From assembly GCA_947568835.1 (NCBI GenBank), contig OX387609.1:16761208-16825207 (forward strand): 64,000 nucleotides of DNA, given 5' to 3'. How positions within the stretch are numbered: the stretch's first letter is position 1; the number at the start of each line of letters is the position of its first letter. Source of the stretch: Protonemura montana. Taxonomy: Eukaryota; Arthropoda; Insecta; Plecoptera; Nemouridae. Below the pieces are notes generated by a model. It did no database searches and was not told the origin of the DNA. It saw nothing but the letters and a program-made list of their open reading frames with translations. Position numbers and translations under genes: made by a program. Of the stretch, positions 22,683 to 34,800 are shown piece by piece.

Positions 22683-22827
22683 CAGGCGCAGGGAGGGAAC
22701 CGTAGCGACCGTTGCTATTGTTTAGATCTTCGTGGACCCACATGTGAAGCACCGTGGTAGTCTTGTCGGTTACTGAAAGTGGCACTGGACGGCGGGCTAC
22801 GCAGATGTAAGTCGTCATCAGCACCAT
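22678..22827 (-). CDS. SLC18B1: Gene 2 coding exon 10, with stop
   Basis: Acceptor CTTTGCAG, 49 codons and TAA. It encodes the end of the last helix (MVLMTTYICVARR) and a short polar tail ending GRYGSLPAPA. The frame and phase fit exon 9. It has no similarity to the gene 1 tail except a Y-G-S-L string, which also occurs in gene 1 exon 11. Confidence 0.8.
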   Translation of the reverse strand: MVLMTTYICVARRPVPLSVTDKTTTVLHMWVHEDLNNSNGRYGSLPAPA

Positions 22828-25800
22828 CTGCAAAGTAGTGTTCAAGACTTGAAGAGAAGGATGGAATATCAGCTGTGCAAGCTTTATCTGTGGTAGTCAT
22901 TGCCTCATAAGGATGGAATATCTGTGCAAGCTTTATCTGTGCTAGTCTTTGCTTATTAAGGATGTAATATCTGTGCAAGCTTTATCTGTGCTAGTCTTTG
23001 CCTCATAAGGATGGAATATCTGTGCAAGCTTTATCTGTGCTAGTCTTTGCCTCATAAGGATGGAATATCTGTGCAAGCTTTATCTGCGCTAGTCTTTGCC
23101 TCATAAGGATGGAATATCTGTGCAAGCTTTATCTGTGCTAGTCTTTGCCTCATAAGGATGGAATATCTGTGCAAGCTTTATCTGTGCTAGTCTTTGCCTC
23201 ATAAGGATGGAATATCTGTGCAAGCTTTATCTGTGCTAGTCTTTGCCTCATAAGGATGGAATATCTGTGCAAGCTTAATCTGTGCTAGTCTTTGCTTCAT
23301 AAGGATGGAATATCTGTGCAAGCTTTATCTGTGCTAGTCTTTGCCTCATAAGGATGGAATATCTGTGCAAGCTTTATCTGTGCTAGTCTTTGCTTCATAA
23401 GGATGGAATATCTGTGCAAGCTTTATCTGTGGTAGTCTTTGCTTCATAAGGATGGAATATCTGTGCAAGCTTTATCTGTGCTAGTCTTTGCTTCATAAGG
23501 ATGGAATATCTGTGCAAGCTTTATCTGTGGTAGTCTTTGCTTCATAAGGATGGAATATCTGTGCAAGCTTTATCTGTGCTTGTCTTTGCCTCATAGGGAT
23601 GGAATATCTGTGCAAGCTTTATCTGTGCTAGTCTTTGCCTCATAAGGATGTAATATCTGTGCAAGCTTTATCTGTGGTAGTCTTTGCTTCATAAGGATGG
23701 AATATCTGTGCAAGCTTTATCTGTGCTAGTCTTTGCTTCATAAGGATGGAATATCTGTGCAAGCTTTATCTGTGGTAGTCTTTGCTTCATAAGGATGGAA
23801 TATCTGTGCAAGCTTTATCTGTGCTAGTCTTTGCTTCATAAGGATGGAATATCTGTGCAAGCTTTATCTGTGGTAGTCTTTGCTTCATAAGGATGGAATA
23901 TCTGTGCAAGCTTTATCTGTGGTAGTCTTTGCCTCATAAGGATGGAATATCTGTGCAAGCTTTATCTGTGCTAGTCTTTGCCTCATAAGGATGTAATATC
24001 TGTGCAAGCTTTATCTGTGGTAGTCTTTGCTTCATAAGGATGGAATATCTGTGCAAGCTTTATCTGTGATAGTCTTTGCTTCATAAGGATGGAATATCTG
24101 TGCAAGTTTTATCTGTGCTAGTCTTTGCCTCATAAGGATGGAATATCTGTGCAAGCTTTATCTGTGTTAGTCTTTGCCTCATAAGGATGGAATATCTGAG
24201 AAAGCTTTATCTGTGCTAGTCTTTGCCTTATAAGGATGTAATATCTGTGCAAGCTTTAGTTTGGGTATGGAATGAGGTGTTTGGGGATGGAATGAGGTGT
24301 TTGGGTATGGAATGAGGTGTTTGGGTATGGAATGAGGTGTTTGGGAATGGAATGAGGTGTTTGGGAATGGAATGAGGTGTTGGGGGATAGAATGAGGTGT
24401 TTGGGTATGGAATGAGGTGTTTGGGGATGGAATGAGGTGTTTGGGTATGGAATGAGGTGTTTGGGTATGGAATGAGGTTTTTGGGAATGGAATGAGGTGT
24501 TGGGGAATGGAATGAGGTGTTTGGGGATGGAATGAGGTGTTTGGGTGTGGAATGAGGTGTTTGGGGATGCAATGAGGTGTTTGGGAATGGAATGAGGTGT
24601 TGGGGAATGGAATGAGGTGCTTGGGAATGGAATGAGGTGTTGGGGAATGGAATGAGGTGTTTGGGTGTAGAATGAGGTGTTGGGGGATGGAATGAGGTGT
24701 TTGGGTATGGAATGAGGTGTTTGGGGATGGAATGAGGTGTTTGGGTGTGGAATGAGGTGTTTGGGTATGCAATGAGGTGCTTGGTGATGGAATGAGGTGT
24801 TTGGGTGTGGAATGAGGTGTTGGGGAATGGAATGAGGTGTTTGGGGATGGAATGAGGTGTTTGGGTGTGGAATGAGGTGTTTGGGTATGCAATGAGGTGC
24901 TTGGTGATGGAATGAGGTGTTTGGGTGTGGAATGAGGTGTTGGGGGATGGAATGAGGTGTTTGGGTATGGAATGAGGTGTTGGGGGATGGAATGAGGTGT
25001 TTGGGTATGGAATGAGGTGTTTGGGTGTGGAATGAGGTGTTGGGGGATGGAATGAGGTGTTTGGGTATGGAATGAGGTGTTTGAGTGTGGAATGAGGTGT
25101 TGGGGAATGGAATGAGGTGTTTGGAAATGGAATGAGGTGTTTGGATGTGGAATGAGGTGTTGGGGGATGGAATGAGGTGTTTGGGTATGGAATGAGGTGT
25201 TTGGGTGTGGAATGAGGTGTTGGGGAATGGAATGAGGTGTTTGGAAATGGAATGAGGTGTTTGGGGATGGAATGAGGTGTTTGGGAATGGAATGAGGTGT
25301 TGGGGAATGGAATGAGGTGTTTGGGTGTGGAATGAGGTGTTGGGGAATGGAATGAGGTGTTTGGGTGTGGAATGAGGTGTTGGGGGATGGAATGAGGTGT
25401 TTGGGTGTGGAATGAGGTGTTGGGGAATGGAATGAGGTGTTTGGGTGTGGAATGAGGTGTTGGGGAATGGAATGAGGTGTTTGGGTGTGGAATGAGGTGT
25501 TGGGGGATGGAATGAGGTGTTTGGGTGTGGAATGAGGTGTTGGGGAATGGAATGAGGTGTTTGGGTGTGGAATGAGGTGTTGGGGGATGGAATGAGGTGT
25601 TGGGGGATGGAATGAGGTGTTGGGTGATGGAATGAGGTGTTTGGGTGTGGAATGAGGTTTTGGGGGATGGAATGAGGTGTTTGGGTGTGGAATGAGGTGT
25701 TGGGGGATGGAATGAGGTGTTTGGGTATGGAATGAGGTGTTTGGGTGTGGAATGAGGTGTTGGGGGATGGAATGAGGTGTTTGGGTGTGGAATGAGGTGT

Positions 25801-28800
25801 TTGGGTATGGAATGAGGTGTTTGGGTGTGGAATGAGGTGTTGGGGGATGGAATGAGGTGTTTGGGTGTGGAATGAGGTGTTGGGGGATGGAATGAGGTGT
25901 TTGGGTATGGAATGAGGTGTTTGGGTATGGAATGAGGTGTTTGGGTGTGGAATGAGGTGTTGGGGGATGGAATGAGGTGTTTGGGTGTGGAATGAGGTGT
26001 TGGGGGATGGAATGAGGTGTTTGGGTATGGAATGAGGTGTTTGGGTGTGGAATGAGGTGTTGGGGGATGGAATGAGGTGTTGGGGGATGGAATGAGGTGT
26101 TGGGTGATGGAATGAGGTGTTTGGGTGTGGAATGAGGTGTTGGGGGATGGAATGAGGTGTTGGGGAATGCAATGAGGTGTTGGGGGATGGAATGAGGTGT
26201 TTGGGTGTGGAATGAGGTGTTGGGGGATGCAATGAGGTGTTTGGGTGTGGAATGAGGTGTTTGGGGATGGAATGAGGTGTTTGGGTGTGGAATGAGGTGT
26301 TTGGGTGTATATGTAGGGACTAACCAGCAGCAGATGAGTGGCGATCACGAATAATGTGCCGACTCTGAAGCCGACGAGGTCATACAGGATGCCGGCGACG
26401 CTCGGTCCGATGAAAGCGCCGAGCGCAAGAAACGACGCCCACAGACCCGAGATGACGCCGTACGTGGTGATGTCGTCGGGAAGACCGCATTCACTGTCGC
26501 CATGGCAACCGGTTACAAATACACAAACAAGCTTGTGAAATAATCTCGCTAGAGAACAGAGTTAGCCGAGCACAATTGTTTGTAAGTGAAACAAATGTGA
26601 TCGATGTTTGCTTGAACAAGTCAAATCCATGCACAACTGCAGAATGAATTCATGGGTGGGCATGAACTTTCTGCAGTGGGTTCGAAAAAAAGATTTTAAA
26701 TTGGATTTATATTGGAACTTAAAGACGACCGTTTTTTTTTTCATGTTTTGTCAAAAAAGTCCGATTGCCTGACATTTTTTAACACAATAATTGATAAATT
26801 AACCGCAAAACGTACCTAATTAAATGTAAAATCCAATAACCGAGGTAAAATATATTTGTTTTTTCAATTATTATCTACCAAATAAATTGAGAATCTAAAA
26901 CTTATTATAAAACCTAAAGATACGTTTTACCTGGACGTACGATCGATGAGATTAATAAACCAAACTTCCCAAACCTGAAATAACCTAACCTAACCTAACC
27001 TAACCTAACCTAGCCTAACCTAACCTAACCTAACCTAACCTAGCCTAACCTAACCTAACCTAACCTAGCCTAACCTAACCTAACCTAACCTAACCTAGCC
27101 TAACCTAACCTAACCTAACCTAACCTAACCTAACCTAACCTAACCTAACCTAACCTAACCTAACCTAACCTAACCTAACCTAACCTAACCTAACTTGACC
27201 TAACCTAACCTAACCTAGCATGACCTAACCTGAACTAACCTAACCTAACCTAACCTGACATAACCTAACCTAACCTAACCTGACCTAACCTTACCTAACC
27301 TAACCTAACCTAACCTAACCTAACCTAACCTGACCTAACCTGACCCAACCTAACCTAACCCTACCTAACCTAACCTAGCCTAACCTATCATAACCTAGCC
27401 TGACCTAACCCGACCTAACCTAACCTAACCTGACCTAACCTAACCTAACCTAACCTAACATATCATGACCTACCCTAACCCAACCTAACCTTACCCTACC
27501 TAACCTAACCTAGCCTAACCTATCATAACCTAGCCTAACCTAACCTCACCTAACCTAACCTTACCTAACCTAACCTAACCTGAGCTAACCTGACCTAACG
27601 TACCATAACCCAACCTAACCTAACATAACCTAACCTAACCTAACCTGACCTAACCTGACCTAACCTACCCTAACCCAACCTAACCTAACCTGACCTAACC
27701 TCGCGTGTGTTGCTCTAACCAATTAAGCTACTCGAACCCCTATCTCCACCTGTCGCGGGTATTGCTCTAACCAATTGAGCTACTTGGACCCCAATCTCCA
27801 CCTGTCGCGGGTATTGCTCTAACCAATTGAGCTACTTGGACCCCGATCTCCACCTGTCGTGGGTGTTGCTCTAACCAATTGAGCTATTTGGACCCCGATC
27901 TCCACCTTTCGCGGGTGTTGCTCTAACCAATTGAGCTATTTGGACCCCGATCTCCACCTGTCGCGGGTGTTGCTCTAACCAATTGAGCTACTTGGACCCC
28001 GATCTCCACCTGTCATGGGTGTTGCTCTAACCAATTGAGCTATTTGGACCCCGATCTCCACCTTTCGCGGGTGTTGCTCTAACCAATTGAGCTACTTGGA
28101 TCCCGATCTCCACCTGTCGCGGGTGTTGCTCTAACCAATTGAGCTACTTGGACACAGATCTCCACCTGTCGCGGGTGTTGCTCTAACCAATTGAGCTACT
28201 TGGATCCCGATCTCCACCTGTCGCGGGTGTTTCTCTAACCAATTGAGCTACTTGGACACAGATCTCCACCTGTCGCGGGTGTTGCTCTAACCAATTTAGC
28301 TACTTGGACCCCGATCTCCACCTGTCGCGGGTGTTGCTCTAACCAATTGAGCTACTTGGACCCCGATCTCCACCTGTCGCGGGTGTTGCTCTAACCAATT
28401 GAGCTACTTGGACCCCGATCTCCACCTGTCGCGGGTGTTGCTCTAACCAATTGAGCTACTTGGACACAGATCTCCACCTGTCGCGGGTGTTGCTCTCACC
28501 AATTTAGCTACTTGGACCCCGATCTCCACCTGTCGCGGGTGTTGCTCTAACCAATTGAGCTATTTGGACCCCGATCTCCACCTGTCGCGGGTGTTGCTCT
28601 AACCAATTGAGCTACTTGACCCCGATCTCCACCTGTCGCGGGTGTTGCTCTAACCAATTGAGCTACTTGGACACTGGCTCTTGAGACGATTCTGGTGTAT
28701 TTGATGAGAATGACGTTTACAGTGTTCATAACCATGTGTATGATGGTCACCCATCCAATACCTGACTCAGCGCAGTGTTGTTTAACTTTCATCCTTCCAA

Positions 28801-31800
28801 CCTCTCTCCCGAACAGAACTGGTCATGTGTATGATGGTCACCCATCCAATACCTGACCCAGCGCAGTGTTGCTTAACTTCGGTAAACAAGGTTACGACTT
28901 ACACGGCCGTGCGGATTCCGTCAATGAAAGCTGGCACCAAAAGACACGCGTTGCTGAGTCCTTGAATCACAAGACCAACACAGCACATCCAGAGCGTCCT
29001 GAAAACAGAAGATAAGAGCTCTGATAAGCAGTGATAATAAATGATAAGCCGTGATAAGCGCGATGAGCAGTGATAAATCGTGATAAGCCGTGATGAGCAA
29101 TGACAAGCCGTGATAAGCCGTGATAAGCCGTGATAAGCCGTGATAAGCCGTGATAAGCCGTGATAAGCCGTGATAAGCCGTGATAAGCCGTGACCAGGGA
29201 CCAATGAATTTATGACATAAGTTTGTGGCGAGTAAAAACTATTTCAACTGGGTTTTCAATGCTAAGTAAATAACAACAAAATTTCCCAACGTTTCGTAAC
29301 TTGTACCTGTTACTTTATCAAGGGTAAAAGCAGTCCTGACAATTTTCCAATAACAAAAGAACCACACAAAATTATAACAATTACCAAGTTCAAGCTTCCT
29401 AAATACATCTAAACAAAATAATCAGGGTCAATAACTTATTTCGTAACTACTTATTAAATCATTATCATTTATTTCTTAATCCACCTTCCAAATATTTTCT
29501 TCTGGATTCTTTGAGCTGATTTCTCCTCACTGAAATTCACTATTACATTATTCTGTAGTAAAATTGTTCCCCAAGCTCTATCAAGTTAAATACTATCATC
29601 TCTATTCAAGTTATTGGCTTCTTTAAGGTCAATATAAGGCGGGTTGCTGTCTCACGATGGAAGGTTGGTGTAAGGCGGGTTGCTGACTTACGATGGAAGG
29701 TTGGTGTAAGGCGGGTTGCTGTCTCACGATGGAAGGTTGGTGCAAGGCGGGTTGCTGTCTCACGATGGAAGGTTGGTGTAAGGCGGGTTGCTGTCTCACG
29801 ATGGAAGGTTGGTGTAAGGCGGGTTGCTGTCTTACGATGGAAGGTTGGTGTAAGGCGGGTTGCTGTCTCACGATGGAAGGTTGGTGTAAGGCGGGTTGCT
29901 GTCTCACGATGGAAGGTTGGTGTAAGGCGGGTTGCTGTCTCACGATGGAAGGTTGGTGTAAGGCGGATTGCTGTCTCACGATGGAAGGTTGGTGTAAGGC
30001 GGGTTGCTGTCTCACGATGGAAGGTTGGTGTAAGGCGGGTTGCTGTCTTACGATGGAAGGTTGGTGTAAGGCGGGTTGCTGACTTACGATGGAAGGTTGG
30101 TGTAAGGCGGGTTGCTGTCTCACGATGGAAGGTTGGTGTAAGGCGGGTTGCTTACTTACGATGGAAGGTTGGTGTAAGGCAGCGGCCCGACGAGAGTAAA
30201 ACTCATCACGGACAAGATGGCGCCCACTACGATGACTTTGCGTGGAGAGACCCACGTGTCACACATTTTGCCCACCAGGGGCGCTGTCATTGCGTACGTT
30301 CCTCCGCTGATAATGAACATTGCGCCCGTCTCCAAGGTCGTCAGATCAAACTAAACAGCCACAAAATCAAAAAAAATTTAAAGTTTTATTAGAGTGGGAG
30401 CTTACTCAGGTCTATTGGAGTGGGAGCTTACTCAGGTCTATTGGAGTGGGTGCTTACTCAGGTCTATAGGAGTGGAAGTTTACTCAGGTCTATTGGAGTG
30501 GGAGCTTACTAAGGTCTATTGGAGTGGGAGCTTACTCAGGTCTTTTGGAGTGGGAGCTTACTCAGGTCTATTGGAGTGGAAGTTTACTCAGGTCTATTGG
30601 AGTGGGAGCTTACTCAGGTCTATTGGAGTGGGAGCTTACTCAGGTCTATTGGAGTGGGAGCTTACTCAGGTCTATTGGAGTGGGAGCTTACTCAGGTCTA
30701 TTGGAGTGGGAGCTTACTCAGGTCTATAGGAGTGGGAGCTTACTCAGGTCTATTGGAGTGGGAGGTTACTCAGGTCTATTGAAGTGGAAGCTTACTCAGG
30801 TCTATTGGAGTGGGTGCTTACTCAGGTCTATTGGAGTGGGTGCTTACTCAGGTCTATTGGAGTGGGAGCTTACTCAGGTCTATTGGAGTGGGTGCTTACT
30901 CAGGTCTATTGGAGTGGGAGCTTACTCAGGTATATTGGAGTGGGAGCTTACTCAGGTCTATTGGAGTGGGAGCTTACTCAGGTCTATTGGAGTGGGAGCT
31001 TACTCAGGTCTATTGGAGTGGAAGCTTACTCAGGTCTATTGGAGTGGGAGCTTACTCAGGTCTATTGGAGTGGGTGCTTACTCAGGTCTATTGGAGTGGG
31101 TGCTTACTCAGGTCTATTGGAGTGGGAGCTTACTCAGGTCTATTGGAGTGGGAGCTTACTCAGGTCTATAGGAGTGGGAGCTTACTCAGGTCTATAGGAG
31201 TGGGAGCTTACTCAGGTCTATTGGAGTGGAAGCTTACTCAGGTCTATTGGAGTGGAAGCTTACTCAGGTCTATTGGAGTGGAAGTTTACTCAGGTCTATT
31301 GGAGTGGGAGCTTACTCAGGTCTATTGGAGTGGGAGCTTACTCAGGTCTATTGGAGTGGGAGCTTACTCAGGTCTATTGGAGTGGGAGCTTACTCAGGTC
31401 TATTAGAGTGGGAGCTTACTCAGGTCTATTGGAGTGGGAGCTTACTCAGGTCTATTGGAGTAGGAGCTTACTCAGGTCTATAGGAGTGGGAGCTTACTCA
31501 GGTCTATTGGAGTGGGAGCTTACTCAGGTCTATTGGAGTGGGAGCTTACTCAGGTCTATTGAAGCGGGAGCTTACTCAGTTCTATTGAAGTGGGAGCTTA
31601 CTCAGGTCTATTGGAGTGGGAGCTTACTCAGGTCTATTGGAGTGGGAGCTTACTTAGGTCTATTGGAGTGGGAGCTTACTCAGGACTATTGGAGTGGGAG
31701 CTTACTCAGGTCTATTGGAGTGGGAGCTTACTTAGGTCTATAGGAGTGGGAGCTTACTTAGGTCTATAGGAGTGGGAGCTTACTTAGGTCTATTGGAGTG

Positions 31801-34800
31801 GGAGCTCACTCAGGTCTATTGGAGTGGGAGCTTACTCAGGGCTATTGGAGTGGGAGCTTACTCAAGTCTATTGGAGCGGGAGCTTACTCAGGTCTATTGG
31901 AGTGGGAGCTTACTCAGGTCTATTGGAGTGGGAGCTTACTCAGGTCTATTGGAGTGGGAGCTTACTCAGGTCTATTGGAGTGGGAGCTTACTCAGGTATA
32001 TTAGAGTGGGAGCTTACTCAGGTATATTAGAGTGGGAGCTTACTCAGGTCTATAGGAGTGGGAGCTTACTCAGGTATATTGGAGTGGGAGCTTACTCAGG
32101 TCTATAGGAGTGGGAGCTTACTCAGGTATATTGGAGTGGGAGCTTACTCAGGTCTATTGGAGTGGGAGCTTACTCAGGTATATTAGAGTGGGAGCTTACT
32201 CAGGTATATTAGAGTGGGAGCTTACTCAGGTCTATAGGAGTGGGAGCTTACTCAGGTATATTGGAGTGGGAGCTTACTCAGGTCTATAGGAGTTGGAGCT
32301 TACTCAGGTATATTAGAGTGGGAGCGTACTCAGGTCTATTGGAGCGGGAGCTTACTCAGGTCTATTGGAGTGGGAGCTTACTCAGGTCTATTGGAGTGGG
32401 AGCTTACTCAGGTCTATTGGAGTGGAAGCTTACTCAGGTCTATTGGAGTGGGAGCTTACTCAGGTCTATTGGAGTGGAAGCTTACTCAGGTCTATTGGAG
32501 TGGAAGCTTACTCAGGTCTATTGAAGTGGGAGCTTACTCAGGTCTTTTGGAGTGGGAGGTTACTCAGGTCTATTGGAGTGGGAGCTTACTCAGGTCTATT
32601 GGAGTGGGAGCTTACTCAGGTCTATTGGAGTGGGAGCTTACTCAGGTCTTTTGGAGTGGGAGCTTACTCAGGTCTTTTGGAGTGGGAGCTTACTCAGGTC
32701 TATTGGAGTGGGAGCTTACTCAGGTCTATTGGAGTGGGAGCTTACTCAGGTCTATTGGAGTGGGAGCTTACTCAGGTCTTTTGGAGTGGGAGCTTACTCA
32801 GGTCTATTGGAGTGGGAGCTTACTCAGGTCTATTGGAGTGGGAGCTTACTCAGGTCTATTGGAGTGGGAGCTTACTCAGGTCTATTGGAGTGGGAGCTTA
32901 CTCAGGTCTATTGGAGTGGGAGCTTACTCAGGTCTATTGGAGTAGGAGCTTACACGTATATTGGAGTGGGAGCTTACTCAGGTCTATTGGAGTGGCAGCT
33001 TACTCAGGTCTATTGGAGTGGGAGCTTACTCAGGTCTATTGGAGCGGGAGCTTACTCAGGTCTATTGAAGTGGGAGCTTACTCAGGTCTATTGAAGTGGG
33101 AGCTTACTCAGGTCTATTGGAGTAGGAGCTTACACGTATATTGGAGTGGGAGCTTACTCAGGTCTATTGGAGTGGCAGCTTACTCAGGTCTATTGGAGTG
33201 GGAGCTTACTCAGGTCTATTGGAGTGGAAGCTTACTCAGGTCTATTGGAGTGGGAGCTTACTCAGGTATATTAGAGTGGGAGCTTACTCAGGTATATTAG
33301 AGTGGGAGCTTACTCAGGTCTATAGGAGTGGGAGCTTACTCAGGTATATTGGAGTGGGAGCTTACTCAGGTCTATAGGAGTGGGAGCTTACTCAGGTATA
33401 TTGGAGTGGGAGCTTACTCAGGTCTATTGGAGTGGGAGCTTACTCAGGTATATTAGAGTGGGAGCTTACTCAGGTATATTAGAGTGGGAGCTTACTCAGG
33501 TCTATAGGAGTGGGAGCTTACTCAGGTATATTGGAGTGGGAGCTTACTCAGGTCTATAGGAGTTGGAGCTTACTCAGGTATATTAGAGTGGGAGCGTACT
33601 CAGGTCTATTGGAGCGGGAGCTTACTCAGGTCTATTGGAGTGGGAGCTTACTCAGGTCTATTGGAGTGGGAGCTTACTCAGGTCTATTGGAGTGGAAGCT
33701 TACTCAGGTCTATTGGAGTGGAAGCTTACTCAGGTCTATTGAAGTGGGAGCTTACTCAGGTCTTTTGGAGTGGGAGCTTACTCAGGTCTATTGGAGTGGG
33801 AGCTTACTCAGGTCTATTGGAGTGGGAGCTTACTCAGGTCTATTGGAGTGGGAGCTTACTCAGGTCTATTGGAGTGGGAGCTTACTCAGTTCTTTTGGAG
33901 TGGGAGCTTACTCAGGTCTATTGGAGTGGGAGCTTACTCAGGTCTATTGGAGTGGGAGCTTACTCAGGTCTATTGGAGTGGGAGCTTACTCAGGTCTATT
34001 GGAGTGGGAGCTTACTCAGGTCTATTGGAGTGGGAGCTTACTCAGGTCTATTGGAGTAGGAGCTTACTCAGGTCTATTGGAGTGGCAGCTTACTCAGGTC
34101 TATTGGAGTGGGAGCTTACTCAGGTCTATTGGAGTGGCAGCTTACTCAGGTCTATTGGAGTGGGAGCTTACTCAGGTCTATTGGAGCGGGAGCTTACTCA
34201 GGTCTATTGAAGTGGGAGCTTACTCAGGTCTATTGAAGTGGGAGCTTACTCAGGTCTATTGGAGTAGGAGCTTACACGTATATTGGAGTGGGAGCTTACT
34301 CAGGTTTATTGGAGTGGCATCTTACTCAGGTCTATTGGAGTGGGAGCTTACTCAGGTCTATTGGAGTGGGAGCTTACTCAGGTATATTTCTAAGTCTACT
34401 GGATACAGCTTATTGCCCAAACCAATTGTGTGATTGCGACAAAATAAAAACATGGCTTCTCATCACACAATTGCCATGAGATTGACTTTTTTTGGAATCG
34501 GTAATATTATATCCTCTCATGGTTACAAGCGTTGTGGTTTATTAGATTGTCTAGAGGTTGTTGTAATTGTTGAGTTTGTTTTCTTGCCTGTCTGAGATGA
34601 GGCTCAAGTGTAGCTGCGTAGAAGCCGGTCCCAATAGCTGCTGATGCTACGCTCAGAGAATCCAGCAACACCGGGGTTAGACGCAGGAACGACCACAGCT
34701 GAGCTGAAACACGAAGGTTAAGTCACGTTTAGAAGAGAGTTAAGCAACACTGCGCTGGGTCAGGTATTGGATGGGTGACCATCATACACATGACCAGTTC

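Noticed and set aside
24179-26348. Long - strand frames of 650-700 codons with Pro-His-Ser-Ile repeats
   Set aside because: Product of the 20-bp array (60-nt period without stops) inside gene 2 intron 9. One of them only runs into real exon 9 sequence in another reading context.
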